Counted from the stretch's first letter, positions 8,795 to 17,821 are shown. The stretch is DNA of 64,000 nucleotides from Pelagibacterium xiamenense (GCF_021166475.1 NZ_JAJOYS010000001.1:496001-560000); one strand, 5' to 3'. A program made the numbers and translations. The notes: generated by a model from the letters alone, not told the origin.

Positions 8795-9289
8795 ATGGAT
8801 CAGCGGTCCGGATGTCCGATAAACCTTTCGGTGGAGCTGTTCGGCGATAAATGGACCCTCGTGGTCCTGCGCGACATTATGTTCGGCAATCTGCGCACCT
8901 ATGGCGAACTCCACGCCAACTCACTGGAAGGCATCGCCACCAACATCCTCGCCGACCGCCTGAAACGGCTGACCGCCGCTCGCCTTCTCACGGCCGCCCC
9001 GGACCCGGCCCACAAACAACGCACGATCTACAGCCTCACCGACGAGGCCATAGCGCTCGTCCCGGTCATGGCCCAACTGGGCGCCTGGGGGGTAAAACAT
9101 CTCCCCGCCGTATCCCCCCAACTTGCCGCCCGCGCCATCGCGCTCGAGGACGGCGGCCCGGCGATGTGGCGCGATTTCGAGGCGGAGTTGCGGTGGCTAC
9201 ACCGGGGGGCAGCAAAGCCGGACCGGTCCGTGCTGGCGGAACTGGATGCGGCCTATCGGGCAGCGGAGGGCGCCGGGCGAGCGCAATAG
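8795..9289 (+). CDS. HxlR-family transcriptional regulator, 164 aa
   Basis: Winged-helix regulator with the HxlR signature: an N-terminal Cys (SGCPI, residue 7), then LFGDKWTLVVLRDIMFGNLRTYGEL and ILADRLKRLTAARLL. The Cys near the N-terminus is redox- or electrophile-sensing in some members. The C-terminal 50 residues extend beyond the minimal domain. An AAAAGGAG site precedes the ATG. It is divergent from the MFS gene and probably represses it and itself through the paired dyads upstream. Confidence 0.92.
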   Translation: MDQRSGCPINLSVELFGDKWTLVVLRDIMFGNLRTYGELHANSLEGIATNILADRLKRLTAARLLTAAPDPAHKQRTIYSLTDEAIALVPVMAQLGAWGVKHLPAVSPQLAARAIALEDGGPAMWRDFEAELRWLHRGAAKPDRSVLAELDAAYRAAEGAGRAQ

Positions 9290-9338
9290 GTCACGCAGCG
9301 CTGACGCTTGCAGTGCCGGAAATCCGCCGGGCATCTTA

Positions 9339-9355
9339 GGGGCGCCCGGCGCCCC
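9339..9355. terminator. GC-rich hairpin between HxlR and the VWA gene
   Basis: GGGGCGC/GCGCCCC with a three-base loop between convergent genes. There is no clear T-tract, so terminator function is tentative. Confidence 0.4.
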
Positions 9356-9386
9356 ATTTGAGCGCGTCTTCGACCTACCGGCGCGA

Positions 9387-12197
9387 CTATTCCACGGTGA
9401 CGATGGCCCGCCCCAGCACCGCGCGGCCGGGAATGTCGAGATAGCGCACCTCGTAGCGTCCCGGCTCCTCGGGTACGGTGAAGGTCACGGCCTGTTCGGC
9501 TCCGGCCGGTTTCACGTCGATCCACGTGAAGTCCGCCTGCTCGGCTCGCGCCAGCGCCACCCGCTGGTCCGCGCTGTCGGTCCCGCCGGTCCAGGTCACC
9601 GTGATTGTCGCTCCCGGCGCCGCGGTTTCGGGGACCTTGAGCGTCGCGCCCTGGCTGAGCGCCGCGTCCGCGGCGATCACCTCGAATCCCGTGCTTGCCG
9701 CGGTCGCCCGGCCCGAATCAAGGACATAGCGCACTTCATAGAACCCCGGGGCCTCCGGCGCCTCGAACTCGGCCTCCGCCGCGTCACGGGTGCGCACATA
9801 GTCGCCCGTCGCCCCCGCCTCGGCCCCCGCGGGGACGATGGTGATAAAGTCGCTGGCATTGACCGTCCCGGTCCAAGATACGCTGAACCGGTCCCCCGCG
9901 CGCACAGTCTCGGGCGCGGAAACGCTCACCTCCGGCGCCGTCAATTCGACGCTTGCGCTCGCCATCGTCCGGCGGCCCTCGTCGAGAACGTAGCGGACCT
10001 CGTAAAGCCCGGGCTCCCCTGGCGCGGTCAGTTCCCCCTCGGCCGCGTCGCGGACCCGCAGGTAGTTGCCCACCTCGCCCTCGTCGGCGCCGGCGGGCAC
10101 GATGCCCACAAAGTCGTTGCCGTTGACCGTCCCGGTCCAGCTCACGTCGAAACTGGCGCCCGCGACGACGCTTTCGGGCGCCGAAACCGTAATCTGGGGC
10201 TCGGCAACCTCGACGCTTGCGCTCGCCATCGTCCGCCGGCCTTCGTCGAGAACGTAGCGGACCTCGTAAAGCCCCGGTTCCCCTGGCGCGGTCAGTTCCC
10301 CCTCGGCCGCGTCGCGGACCCGCAGGTAGTTGCCCACCTCGCCCTCGTCGGCGCCGGCGGGCACGATGCCCACAAAGTCGTTGCCGTTGACTGTCCCGGT
10401 CCAGCTCACGTCGAAACTGGCGCCCGCGACGACGCTTTCGGGCGCCGAAACCGTAATCTCGGGCTCGGTCACCTCGACGCTTGCGCTCGCCATCGTTCGG
10501 CGGCCCTCGTCGAGAACGTAGCGCACCTCGTAAAGCCTCGGTTCCCCTGGCGCGGTCAGTTCCCCTTCGGCCGCATCGCGGACCCGCAGATAATTGCCCA
10601 CTTCGCCTTCATCGGCGCCGGCCGGCACGATGCCCACAAAGTCGTTGCCGTTGACCGTCCCGGTCCAGCTCACGTCGAAACTGGCGCCCGCGACGACGCT
10701 TTCGGGCGCCGAAACCGTAATCTCGGGCTCGGTCACCTCGATGCTTGCGCTCGCCATCGTTCGGCGGCCCTCATCGAGGACGTAGCGGACCTCGTAAAGC
10801 CCCGGTTCAGCGGGGGCCGTCAGTTCCCCTTCGGCCGCATCGCGGACCCGCAGATAATTGCCCACTTCGCCCTCGTCGGCGCCGGCGGGAACGATGCCCA
10901 CAAAGTCGTTCGCGTTAATGACGTTCGACCAGCTCACGTCGAAGACGCTCCCCGCAGTGACAGTCCCGGGCGCCGACACCGAAACCTCGGCCTCGACAAC
11001 CTCGACGCTGGCGGTACCGAGCGTTCGGCGGCCCTCGTCGAGGACATACCGCACCTCGTATAGTCCGGCCGCCGCCGGCGCCACGAGGTCGCCTTCGCGT
11101 CCGTCTCTGACCCGCAGATAGGTCCCCACCTGGCCTTCATCCGCACCCGCCGGCACAATGCCGACAAAGTCGTTGGGGTGGATCGCTTCGCTCCAGGTGA
11201 CGTCGAAAGGCGCCCCCGCCGTCAAAGTCGCCGCGACGCCCAGGTCGACCGTGGCATCCACCACCTCGATTGGCGCCGCCCCGACGCTTTCGCGCGTCGC
11301 GTCGAGCACGTAGCGCACCTCGTAAAGCCCCGGCTCCGCCGGTGCGATCAGCTCGCCTTCGGTTTCCCCGCGCACCCGGATGTAGTTGTCCAACGCATCG
11401 GTATCCGCATCCGCCGGTACGATGGTGACGAAATCGGTGTCGGCGACCGCCTCGCTCCAGCCGGCCATAAACGCCGAGCCCACCACCACGCTCTTGGGCG
11501 CCGTCACGTCGATGCGTGCCGTGATCTCCGGTTCGGGTTCGGGCTCCGGCTCGGGCTCCGGATCGGGTTGCTCCTCGATGACGCTCTGCACTTGCGCGAG
11601 CGCGTCCCCCAGTTCCTCGGCATCCGCCGCCGGCAGGAAGATCCCGCCGGTATTCTCGGCGATGCAGGCAAGCTGTGCCTGCTCGTCGCTCGCCACGTCG
11701 AACCCGATCACATGCGTTTTAAAGGCGATCCCCTGCTGCGCCAATTGGCTCGCCAGCGCGCACGGATCGGCCTCGCAGTTTTCGATCCCGTCGGAAATCA
11801 ACACCACGGTTGCCGGGTTCTCGCGGTAAGCGAGCGCTTCGGCCGCGTGCTCCACCGAGGCCGAAAGCGGCGTGCGCCCCAGCGGGTTGATGGCATTGAC
11901 GACGTCGAGGAAGCGCGATTGCTCGAGCGTGCCCACCGGCACGACGGTTTCGATATCCCCGCAATCGGCCTCCCGCCGGTGCCCATAGGCCACGAGCCCG
12001 ATATTGTTTTCGGGCGCCCAGCCCTCGACGAGGTCCGCCATCACCTCGCGGGCGATCTCGATCTTGGTCATCCCGTCGATCTGGCCCCACATCGAGCCCG
12101 ATGCGTCATAGACCACCATGACGTCCTCGGCCCCAACCGTACTCGCGCTCAAAACCGCTACACCGATAACGACCGGAAATGCCGCCTGCCGGATCAT
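9387..12197 (-). CDS. Secreted VWA protein with seven 88-aa tandem repeats, 936 aa
   Basis: Residues 1-23 are a signal peptide (MIRQAAFPVVIGVAVLSAST..AE), and residues about 26-205 a von Willebrand A domain with an intact MIDAS start DASGS (D31, S33, S35). A Pro-Glu linker (EPEPEPEPEPE) leads into seven repeats of exactly 88 residues plus a divergent C-terminal unit ending VTVE. Each unit looks beta-rich, with FDVSW near its start, DFVGIVPAGA in the middle and GLYEVRYVLD near its end. The product is probably periplasmic or surface-exposed. The start at 12197 is chosen for the signal peptide; a longer frame to 12245 lacks one. The function is unknown; family proteins bind metal and protein ligands. 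Confidence 0.85.
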   Translation of the reverse strand: MIRQAAFPVVIGVAVLSASTVGAEDVMVVYDASGSMWGQIDGMTKIEIAREVMADLVEGWAPENNIGLVAYGHRREADCGDIETVVPVGTLEQSRFLDVVNAINPLGRTPLSASVEHAAEALAYRENPATVVLISDGIENCEADPCALASQLAQQGIAFKTHVIGFDVASDEQAQLACIAENTGGIFLPAADAEELGDALAQVQSVIEEQPDPEPEPEPEPEPEITARIDVTAPKSVVVGSAFMAGWSEAVADTDFVTIVPADADTDALDNYIRVRGETEGELIAPAEPGLYEVRYVLDATRESVGAAPIEVVDATVDLGVAATLTAGAPFDVTWSEAIHPNDFVGIVPAGADEGQVGTYLRVRDGREGDLVAPAAAGLYEVRYVLDEGRRTLGTASVEVVEAEVSVSAPGTVTAGSVFDVSWSNVINANDFVGIVPAGADEGEVGNYLRVRDAAEGELTAPAEPGLYEVRYVLDEGRRTMASASIEVTEPEITVSAPESVVAGASFDVSWTGTVNGNDFVGIVPAGADEGEVGNYLRVRDAAEGELTAPGEPRLYEVRYVLDEGRRTMASASVEVTEPEITVSAPESVVAGASFDVSWTGTVNGNDFVGIVPAGADEGEVGNYLRVRDAAEGELTAPGEPGLYEVRYVLDEGRRTMASASVEVAEPQITVSAPESVVAGASFDVSWTGTVNGNDFVGIVPAGADEGEVGNYLRVRDAAEGELTAPGEPGLYEVRYVLDEGRRTMASASVELTAPEVSVSAPETVRAGDRFSVSWTGTVNASDFITIVPAGAEAGATGDYVRTRDAAEAEFEAPEAPGFYEVRYVLDSGRATAASTGFEVIAADAALSQGATLKVPETAAPGATITVTWTGGTDSADQRVALARAEQADFTWIDVKPAGAEQAVTFTVPEEPGRYEVRYLDIPGRAVLGRAIVTVE
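9669..11516 (-). repeat. Seven tandem 264-bp repeats inside the VWA gene
   Basis: Units of exactly 264 bp: 9669-9932, 9933-10196, 10197-10460, 10461-10724, 10725-10988, 10989-11252 and 11253-11516. The three units spanning 9933-10724 are nearly identical at DNA level, the outer units progressively diverged. This is the pattern of recent internal duplication or gene conversion. The period keeps the reading frame, so copy number could change without disrupting the protein. Confidence 0.92.
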
Positions 12198-12312
12198 GAT
12201 ACCGTCCCCTCTGCTGCGGCCGGGCAGGTCCCACCACCCCGCCATACTGGTGGCGGGATGATGGCAGGCCCAGCGCCACGGTCAACCTCGATGTTAAAGG
12301 GCAATTTACGCG

Positions 12313-13152
12313 CTAGCGCTCGCCTTGCCGCCCACGCGCCATTCTGTGCTCGAGCGCGCGCACCAGAAGCGAAAGCGAGATCGTCATGGTGAGGTAAAGG
12401 AATGCGACCACATTGTAGGTCTCGAAAAATTTGAAGCTCGAGGCCGAATAGACCTTGCCCAGCTGGGTGATGTCCTGCACCCCGAGCGCCGAAACAAGCG
12501 CGGAATCCTTGATCATCGAAACGAAGTCGTTGCCCAGCGGCGGCAGGATGGTCCGGATCGCCTGCGGCGCGATGATCAGCCGGAATGTGTGCCAGCGCGA
12601 AAGCCCCAGCGAGCGCGCCGCCTCGATCTGCCCTTTCTCGACCGCCTCGATCCCGGCCCGGAACACCTCGGCGATGAACGCCGAATACCCGATCGTCAGC
12701 GCAAAGATCGCGCGCCAGGTGAGGTCGAAATTGCGCACCGTCAGCGCCGGCATGGCCCCCGCATCGATGAGCGGCGACGCAGCCCAGTTGAACGCTTCCA
12801 CCAGCGCCGGCGCTCCGACGAAGGCGACGTAAAAGAGCAGGACGAGGATCGGTATACCCCGCACGATCTCGGTATAGAACGTCGCGATTTCCCGCAGTAC
12901 CCGCACCGAGGAGGTTCGCGCCATTGCCACCGCTAGTCCCAGCAGGCACGCCAGCGCAAACGCGATGAAGGTCACGTAGAGCGTGGTGATCACGCCGCCC
13001 GAAAGCGTGCGCCAGATCTGCCGGTAATCGCTATCCGCCACGATCGCCCAGCCTAAAATGACGCCGAGCAGAATGATGGCCAGCAGCCAGTAGGGGATGA
13101 TGTCGCGGCGCTTGCGGTGGGGATTGGCGCGGGGCTTTTGAAAGGTCGTCAT
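12313..13152 (-). CDS. Polar amino-acid ABC transporter permease, 279 aa
   Basis: HisM/GlnP-type permease. After a polar N-terminus (about 25 residues) come TM helices, then the EAA-type loop EAARSLGLSRWHTFRLIIAPQAIRTILPPLGNDF that contacts the ATPase. The conserved EIVRGIPILVLLFYVAF segment is also typical. It is 65 bases downstream of its substrate-binding protein, with a 10-bp GC hairpin between. No ATP-binding subunit follows; the next gene (VWA) is unrelated, so the ATPase must be encoded elsewhere. Confidence 0.9.
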   Translation of the reverse strand: MTTFQKPRANPHRKRRDIIPYWLLAIILLGVILGWAIVADSDYRQIWRTLSGGVITTLYVTFIAFALACLLGLAVAMARTSSVRVLREIATFYTEIVRGIPILVLLFYVAFVGAPALVEAFNWAASPLIDAGAMPALTVRNFDLTWRAIFALTIGYSAFIAEVFRAGIEAVEKGQIEAARSLGLSRWHTFRLIIAPQAIRTILPPLGNDFVSMIKDSALVSALGVQDITQLGKVYSASSFKFFETYNVVAFLYLTMTISLSLLVRALEHRMARGRQGER

Positions 13153-13169
13153 CGCGGGCCTAAAAAGAT

Positions 13170-13194
13170 GCCGCGGCGGGAGGTCCGCCGCGGC
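13170..13194 (-). other. Intercistronic hairpin after the amino-acid binding protein
   Basis: Perfect 10-bp stem GCCGCGGCGG/CCGCCGCGGC with a five-base loop, between the binding-protein stop (13218) and the permease start (13152). It has no T-tract. It probably protects the upstream mRNA from 3' exonucleases and so raises binding-protein output. Confidence 0.65.
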
Positions 13195-13217
13195 TCGGTA
13201 CGCATCGCGCGGGCGCG

Positions 13218-14015
13218 CTACTGCGCCGCGTTATAATCAAAGAACCATTTCTGCTCGAGCTCGGCCAACGTGCCGTCCTCGCGCATCTGCGCCAGTGCCG
13301 CATTGACGGGTTCGACAAGATCGGACCCGGGCGTGAAGATGAAACCGAACTGCTCGGTGCCCATCGGCTGGTCGATGACTTTGAACGCGCCAGGATTGGC
13401 GCCCATATACCCGGCAGTCGAGGTGGCATCCATCAGCACCGTATCGACGTCGCCCGCGCCGAGCGCGGCTACCGAAGCCCCGAAGGTCTCGAAGAGCTTG
13501 ATGCGCGGATTGGCTTCGTCGCCATCGAGGAGGTCGTAAACGGCGACGTAGAAATTGGTCGTCCCGGCCTGGGCGCCCACAAACAGGTTCTCGTCGGCGG
13601 CGAACTCTTCGGGCGTTGCGAACCGGTCCTCATCCGCGCGCACCAACATGAACTGCTCGCTGGTTAGGTACGGATCGGAAAAATCGATCTGCGTCGCACG
13701 TTCCTCGGTGATCGTGATGCCGTCCATACCGACGTCGTATTGCCCCTCGCGCACGGCCTGGATCATCACGTCCCAGCTCGCGAGCTCCCACTGAACCTCG
13801 GCATTGAGCCGGTTGGCGATTTCGTTGAAGAGGTCGTATTCGAGCCCGATCCCTTCGCCGGTCTCCGGATCGGCAAAGTTGAGCGGCGTATAAGCGTTCT
13901 CGGTCACCGCAACGATCGTGCGGCCGCCAAGGTCCGGAAGCTCCTGAGCATTGGCGGATATGGCAAGGCCGGCCAACAGGGCGCCGGCAAGCGGCAGGCG
14001 GGTGAAAATCTTCAT
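13218..14015 (-). CDS. Amino-acid ABC transporter substrate-binding protein, 265 aa
   Basis: Family 3 periplasmic binding protein. The signal peptide [20 protein letters not shown] ends near ANAQE. A SBP_bac_3 domain follows: [35 protein letters not shown] at the N-lobe and [27 protein letters not shown], the signature of polar amino-acid binders. The ATG at 14015 gives a proper signal peptide; an in-frame ATG at 14036 would place the GGAG inside the gene. It is the first gene of a two-gene operon with the permease. The exact amino acid cannot be read. Confidence 0.92.
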   Translation of the reverse strand: MKIFTRLPLAGALLAGLAISANAQELPDLGGRTIVAVTENAYTPLNFADPETGEGIGLEYDLFNEIANRLNAEVQWELASWDVMIQAVREGQYDVGMDGITITEERATQIDFSDPYLTSEQFMLVRADEDRFATPEEFAADENLFVGAQAGTTNFYVAVYDLLDGDEANPRIKLFETFGASVAALGAGDVDTVLMDATSTAGYMGANPGAFKVIDQPMGTEQFGFIFTPGSDLVEPVNAALAQMREDGTLAELEQKWFFDYNAAQ

Positions 14016-14154
14016 GATGGTCTTCGAGCTCCCCAAAAAGCAAATCCGGCCCGCCCGCGCACGGCTTGCACCATGCGGCGGGCCAACCGCGTCACACTAT
14101 GACCGGACCGGGGCTCCGGTCCAGTTCGATTTCACAGGTGAAAGGCCTGGTTGA

Positions 14155-14514
14155 TTACGTTTCGACCGGCGCGTCCGGCGCGTTCTTCTGGATCGAGGCG
14201 GCGCAATTGATGGCGTTGCGCTTGTCTGTGTAGGTTTCCGAGATCACCATCGTCTCGCCATTGGACGCAACGAAGCGCACGAAAAACTCGCCGTTCTTGG
14301 ACGGTGCGATTTCGAAACGGTAGCCCTTGCCCTCTTCATCCTTGGTCAAGTCGACGATCGCCGCCCCAGGAGCGTTCTTCTTGAGCGAATCGATGCAGTT
14401 GGTCGCGCTCGATTTCGCCTTGTAGCTTTCCGACCAGACCATGATTTCGCTGTTGTAGAGGAATTGAACGCCGAACTGGTCATCCTTGCGGTCGACAATC
14501 TTGAACTTGTGCAT
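14155..14514 (-). CDS. YegP-family (DUF1508) tandem-repeat protein, 119 aa
   Basis: Two copies of the roughly 50-residue DUF1508 domain: residues 3-51 (KFKIVDRKDDQFGVQFLY...NCIDSLKKNAPGA) and about 66-115 (RFEIAPSKNGEFFVRFVAS...NCAASIQKNAPDA). Each is a small beta-beta-alpha unit with a conserved N-I-D/A-S-[IL]-K/Q-N-A-P ending. The family is widespread and of unknown function, often induced by stress. It stands alone, divergent from the SelW-like gene. Confidence 0.9.
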   Translation of the reverse strand: MHKFKIVDRKDDQFGVQFLYNSEIMVWSESYKAKSSATNCIDSLKKNAPGAAIVDLTKDEEGKGYRFEIAPSKNGEFFVRFVASNGETMVISETYTDKRNAINCAASIQKNAPDAPVET

Positions 14515-14640
14515 TTTCCCTCGATCTCCAAATCGTTATTGTCGCGCCGCATGGGTCGTGGCGGCACGGTCCAGTTTGATCACCTACCTTAGCGAAGGCA
14601 ACCCTGTCCTTGTCCAGTTCAAGCCTTTCGGAGCTCCTCG

Positions 14641-14922
14641 ATGACCGGTAAGCCCGTGATCGCCATCACCTATTGTACCCAATGCAACTGGCTCCTGCGC
14701 TCGGGTTGGATGGCCCAGGAACTGCTTTCGACCTTCGGCGCGGATCTGGGCAGTGTCGCGCTGGTTCCGGGAACCGGTGGCATATTCGAGATCGCCATCG
14801 ATGGGGCGCTGGTTTGGGAACGCAAGCGCGACGGCGGCTTTCCTGACGTCAAAACCCTAAAGCAGATCGTCCGCGATCATATTGATCCCGATCGCGATCT
14901 CGGCCACACCGACCGCGTCTGA
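14641..14922 (+). CDS. SelT/SelW/SelH-family thioredoxin-like protein, 93 aa
   Basis: A short Rdx-family protein with the redox motif C12-T-Q-C15 (TYCTQCNWLLRSGWMAQELL), where eukaryotic homologues have Cys-X-X-Sec. It ends with the G-F-P-D-x-K-x-L-K helix typical of the family. The function is a probable glutathione- or thioredoxin-linked redox role; the partner is unknown. It lies upstream of a peroxiredoxin on the same strand, consistent with redox stress functions, though a 183-base gap suggests separate transcription. Confidence 0.88.
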   Translation: MTGKPVIAITYCTQCNWLLRSGWMAQELLSTFGADLGSVALVPGTGGIFEIAIDGALVWERKRDGGFPDVKTLKQIVRDHIDPDRDLGHTDRV

Positions 14923-15105
14923 CACCGATTTGCGCATCGGCCCGCGATTGTGGCAACGCACTCGCGCCTAAACCCGGATAAAGGCCAAAATGTTTCCCGG
15001 TGTCATGATGGCTTCGCCACGCCCGATCACCATATGATGGGATGGCAGCGCGCGGCGACCGGGAGGCTAACGGCAACGCCACGCTATCCAAGAAGGAGTA
15101 TTGTT

Positions 15106-15738
15106 ATGCCCATCCTGATCGGCGATACCGCCCCCGATTTCGAAGCCCAGACCACCGAAGGTCCTATCCGTTTCCACGACTATATCGACGGCCATTGGGC
15201 GGTGCTGTTCTCGCACCCGAAGAATTTCACCCCCGTCTGCACCACCGAACTGGGCTACACTGCCAAACTCAAGCCCGAGTTTGAAAAGCGCGGCGTCAAG
15301 GTGCTCGGGCTTTCTGTCGACAAGCTCGAAGATCACGCCGGGTGGGCCAAGGATATCGAGGAGACCCAGGGCGCGGCGCTCAACTTCCCGCTGATCGCCG
15401 ACGATGGGACGGTCGCAAAGCTCTATGACATGATCCACCCCAATGCCAACGACACGTTGACCGTGCGCTCGGTCTTCGTTGTGGGGCCGGACAAGAAGGT
15501 AAAGCTCAAGATCGAATATCCCGCCTCGACCGGCCGGAACTTCGACGAGGTTCTGCGCGTCATCGACAGCCTGCAACTGACCGCCAACCACCAGGTGGCT
15601 ACTCCGGTCAACTGGAAGAACGGGGAGGATGTCATCATCGTCCCCGCAGTGTCCGACGAGCAGGCCAAGGAAAAATTCCCCCAGGGCTGGAATGCCGTGC
15701 GCCCCTACCTGCGCATCGTCAAGCAGCCCGGCGCATAA
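15106..15738 (+). CDS. 1-Cys peroxiredoxin (Prx6 type), 210 aa
   Basis: The peroxidatic Cys is C45 in FTPVCTTEL. The C-terminal extension (TGRNFDEVLRVIDSLQLT... VATPVNWKNGEDVIIVPAVSDEQA) is the Prx6-type dimerisation domain. No resolving Cys is seen at the 2-Cys position, so it is the 1-Cys type. It reduces hydrogen peroxide and alkyl hydroperoxides in the cytoplasm. The ATG at 15106 has AAGGAG at 15092-15097; an upstream frame extension to 14950 is not needed. A strong terminator follows. Confidence 0.95.
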   Translation: MPILIGDTAPDFEAQTTEGPIRFHDYIDGHWAVLFSHPKNFTPVCTTELGYTAKLKPEFEKRGVKVLGLSVDKLEDHAGWAKDIEETQGAALNFPLIADDGTVAKLYDMIHPNANDTLTVRSVFVVGPDKKVKLKIEYPASTGRNFDEVLRVIDSLQLTANHQVATPVNWKNGEDVIIVPAVSDEQAKEKFPQGWNAVRPYLRIVKQPGA

Positions 15739-15762
15739 CGCTCGCCGTCTCTCCAGAGGCAG

Positions 15763-15793
15763 AAAAAGGGGCCGGTTCCCGGCCCCTTTTTTT
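15763..15793 (+). terminator. Intrinsic terminator after the peroxiredoxin
   Basis: 13-bp stem AAAAAGGGGCCGG/CCGGCCCCTTTTT with a TTC loop and a seven-T tract. The A-run on the left arm also lets it serve the convergent lipoprotein gene. Confidence 0.92.
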
Positions 15794-15798
15794 GTGTC

Positions 15799-16386
15799 TT
15801 AGTAGGAAATGCCAAGACGGCTCAGCCGCTGCTCCTCAATCCGCCGGATATCGGCCAGCCGCCGTTCGGCGGTGCTGATGCGGTTCTGCGCCAGCCGCAG
15901 GTCCGATTGCAGAAGCATCGCCCGCAGCCTCAGAGCCTGCCGCTCGCCGTCTGTCAGCCCCTCCTGCGCGATCTGATCGATCAGGCTGTCGAGCTCGCTT
16001 TCGGCGGAATTGTATTGCGCCTCGAGGTCGTAAACCTCCCTGGCTGCCGCGTAGACCCGCTGGAAGCTCACCCCTAATTCGCCTTCGCAGACCCCGTAAT
16101 AGGTGTCCCCGTCCCGTCCCGCCTCCTCGGCACGGTCGAGCCGGCAATAATGGGTAAGCCCCCATTGCCGTCCGGCCTCGTAGGACTGCCGGTCGAGCGT
16201 GATGCCATATTCAGAACACGCCGAGATATGCTTGTCGACATAGCTCGCGGGCCGGCCGTTCGCCCCGTCGGCGATCCCGATCGAGCGCCAGTCGCCCGTC
16301 TGGCACTCGGCCTCCGAAAGCGTGGCGCAGGACGCCAGCACGGCGCCGGCGATCAGCACCGCAAGAAAAAGAAAGATCGGCTTCAT
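15799..16386 (-). CDS. DUF2799 lipoprotein, 195 aa
   Basis: Signal peptide with lipobox LASC (Cys 20) in MKPIFLFLAVLIAGAVLASC. The DUF2799 core follows (DWRSIGIADGANGRP, then YEAGRQWGLTHYCRLDRAEEAGR), and then a helical, probably coiled-coil C-terminus from about residue 120 (EAQYNSAESELDSLIDQIAQ, later RISTAERRLADIRRIEEQRL). The product is probably anchored in the outer membrane. The role of DUF2799 is unknown. The start at 16386 is fixed by the signal peptide. Confidence 0.85.
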   Translation of the reverse strand: MKPIFLFLAVLIAGAVLASCATLSEAECQTGDWRSIGIADGANGRPASYVDKHISACSEYGITLDRQSYEAGRQWGLTHYCRLDRAEEAGRDGDTYYGVCEGELGVSFQRVYAAAREVYDLEAQYNSAESELDSLIDQIAQEGLTDGERQALRLRAMLLQSDLRLAQNRISTAERRLADIRRIEEQRLSRLGISY

Positions 16387-16415
16387 GGATCGCGCCTCCC
16401 GGTCAGCTCGCGCGA

Positions 16416-16820
16416 TTATGCTCGGTCCGGTCCCCGATGCAAGCGGCTCTGGAGCCCGAATTGTGCCCGCACGGCGCGCGTGAGTTTTGCGGCAACAAGC
16501 CCGTGGGCCTGCGTGATGTAGGCGCGGATGTCGTCCTCGCTCAACGCGCTCCCGGGTTGCACCTGCACCCATTTGGCACGCGCAAGATAGGGCGCCGGCC
16601 GGACGCCGTCGAGCGTCGGCAGCATCTCAAAGCTCATATCCGAGCACTTGAACGCGATCGCCGGGGCTTCGGTGGACCAGCTCGAAAGGATCGCGAAAAT
16701 CTTGCCGCTACCTGGCGCGCCGACCTTTCCCACTGAGGCATCGCCCCACTGGTGCACGATTTCGACCGCGGGCAGCGCGGCAATCATCGCCTCGAACTGC
16801 GCGCGGTCGAACAGGGTCAT
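16416..16820 (-). CDS. MmcQ/YjbR-family protein, 134 aa
   Basis: Small double-wing DNA-binding-fold protein of the MmcQ/YjbR family: [21 protein letters not shown], then [35 protein letters not shown]. The start overlaps the msrA stop as ATGA (16817-16820), so the two are translationally coupled. The biochemical role is unknown. The extended N-terminal frame to 16868 lies inside msrA and is not used. Confidence 0.85.
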   Translation of the reverse strand: MTLFDRAQFEAMIAALPAVEIVHQWGDASVGKVGAPGSGKIFAILSSWSTEAPAIAFKCSDMSFEMLPTLDGVRPAPYLARAKWVQVQPGSALSEDDIRAYITQAHGLVAAKLTRAVRAQFGLQSRLHRGPDRA

Positions 16821-17470
16821 GCGTTTGCCGGGATCGGGCAGGCGACGCCCGTGCCCTTGAGCCCGCAATACCCGTTAGGGTTCTTGGCGAGATATTGCTG
16901 GTGATAGGTCTCGGCAAAATAGAACGGCTCGGCGGGTGCGATTTCGGTCGTGATCGTCCCGCGCCCTGCCGCTTCGAGCTTGCGGTTATAGGCCTCCCGG
17001 CTCGCCTTGGCCGCGGCAAGCTGCGCATCGGATGTCGTATAGATCGCCGAGCGGTACTGCGTGCCCACGTCGTTCCCTTGCCGCATGCCCTGGGTTGGGT
17101 CGTGCGCTTCCCAGAACGTCTTGAGCAGGGTCTCGAGCGAAACCGCTTCGGGGTCGTAGACGACCTTGACCGCTTCGGTATGCCCGGTCATGCCCGAACA
17201 GACCTCCTCATAGGTCGGGTTGGGCGTCACCCCGCCCTGATAGCCAACGGCGGTGACGTGGACGCCCGGCAGCTGCCAGAACAGCCGCTCGGCGCCCCAA
17301 AAGCACCCGAGCCCGAAATAGACCGTCTCCAATCCCTCGGGATAGGGGCCCTTGAGCGGCCGCCCGGAAACGAAATGTTCGCGCGCAACCGCCATTTCGG
17401 TCGCGCGGCCGGGCAGGGCGTTCTCCCGGTCGGGCAAGGTGTCGGGTTTGGAAAAAAGCGAAAAGATCAT
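16817..17470 (-). CDS. msrA: Peptide methionine sulfoxide reductase A
   Basis: 217 aa, the longer MsrA form. The catalytic motif GCFWGAE holds C56. The Met-sulfoxide site residues follow ([13 protein letters not shown]), and resolving cysteines lie near the C-terminus ([14 protein letters not shown]). It reduces S-methionine sulfoxide in proteins with thioredoxin. It is followed by a translationally coupled YjbR gene and preceded by a small membrane protein on the same strand. No MsrB is nearby. Confidence 0.96.
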   Translation of the reverse strand: MIFSLFSKPDTLPDRENALPGRATEMAVAREHFVSGRPLKGPYPEGLETVYFGLGCFWGAERLFWQLPGVHVTAVGYQGGVTPNPTYEEVCSGMTGHTEAVKVVYDPEAVSLETLLKTFWEAHDPTQGMRQGNDVGTQYRSAIYTTSDAQLAAAKASREAYNRKLEAAGRGTITTEIAPAEPFYFAETYHQQYLAKNPNGYCGLKGTGVACPIPANA

Positions 17471-17494
17471 GCGCCGGCTCCGCGTTGGAGAAGG

Positions 17495-17821
17495 CTAGAG
17501 CTGGTCGATGCTGACGACAGTGCGCCGGCGCGTTTTCGAGCGCCCCAGAAGCAGGAAGATAATGGCGATACCGCCCAGCACGGCCCAGCCCGGCCACGCC
17601 AGTAATGTGGTCAGGGTCGGGTCCCAGAGCAAGGGATGCACGTTTTCTTGAACGGCGGTGCGGGCGCTTTCGAGCGTCAGGGGGGCGATCTGCGCGATCC
17701 AGTTGCCCAAGGGCGTGGCGACATACCCGTTCGCTGCCAGCATGCGTGTGCCGTCCGCCACCAGCAGGATCAGCGCCAGCGCCAGAAAGACAAGACCGAC
17801 AATCCGAAAAAAAACCCGCAT
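17495..17821 (-). CDS. Small membrane protein of unknown function, 108 aa
   Basis: Two clear transmembrane helices, one at the N-terminus (IVGLVFLALALILLVADGTRML) and one near the C-terminus (WAVLGGIAIIFLLLGRSKTRRRT), separated by about 45 mostly periplasmic residues rich in Leu and Ala. The tail is basic and cytoplasmic by the positive-inside rule. I do not recognise a characterised family. It lies 24 bases upstream of msrA on the same strand and may be co-transcribed. Confidence 0.7.
   Translation of the reverse strand: MRVFFRIVGLVFLALALILLVADGTRMLAANGYVATPLGNWIAQIAPLTLESARTAVQENVHPLLWDPTLTTLLAWPGWAVLGGIAIIFLLLGRSKTRRRTVVSIDQL

Noticed and set aside
6715-8850. A 711-residue plus-strand open frame opposite the MFS transporter and RibD-like genes
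   Set aside because: Arg/His-rich, low-complexity composition typical of antisense in GC-rich DNA, and it covers two convincing minus-strand genes.
9123-11063. A 646-residue plus-strand open frame with repeated motifs, opposite the VWA gene
   Set aside because: Its repeats are the antisense of the 264-bp units; the minus-strand protein has a signal peptide, VWA domain and frame-preserving repeats.
9669-11516. Regular repeats that might suggest a CRISPR array
   Set aside because: The units are 264 bp, coding and in frame, with no short repeats and spacers and no cas genes.
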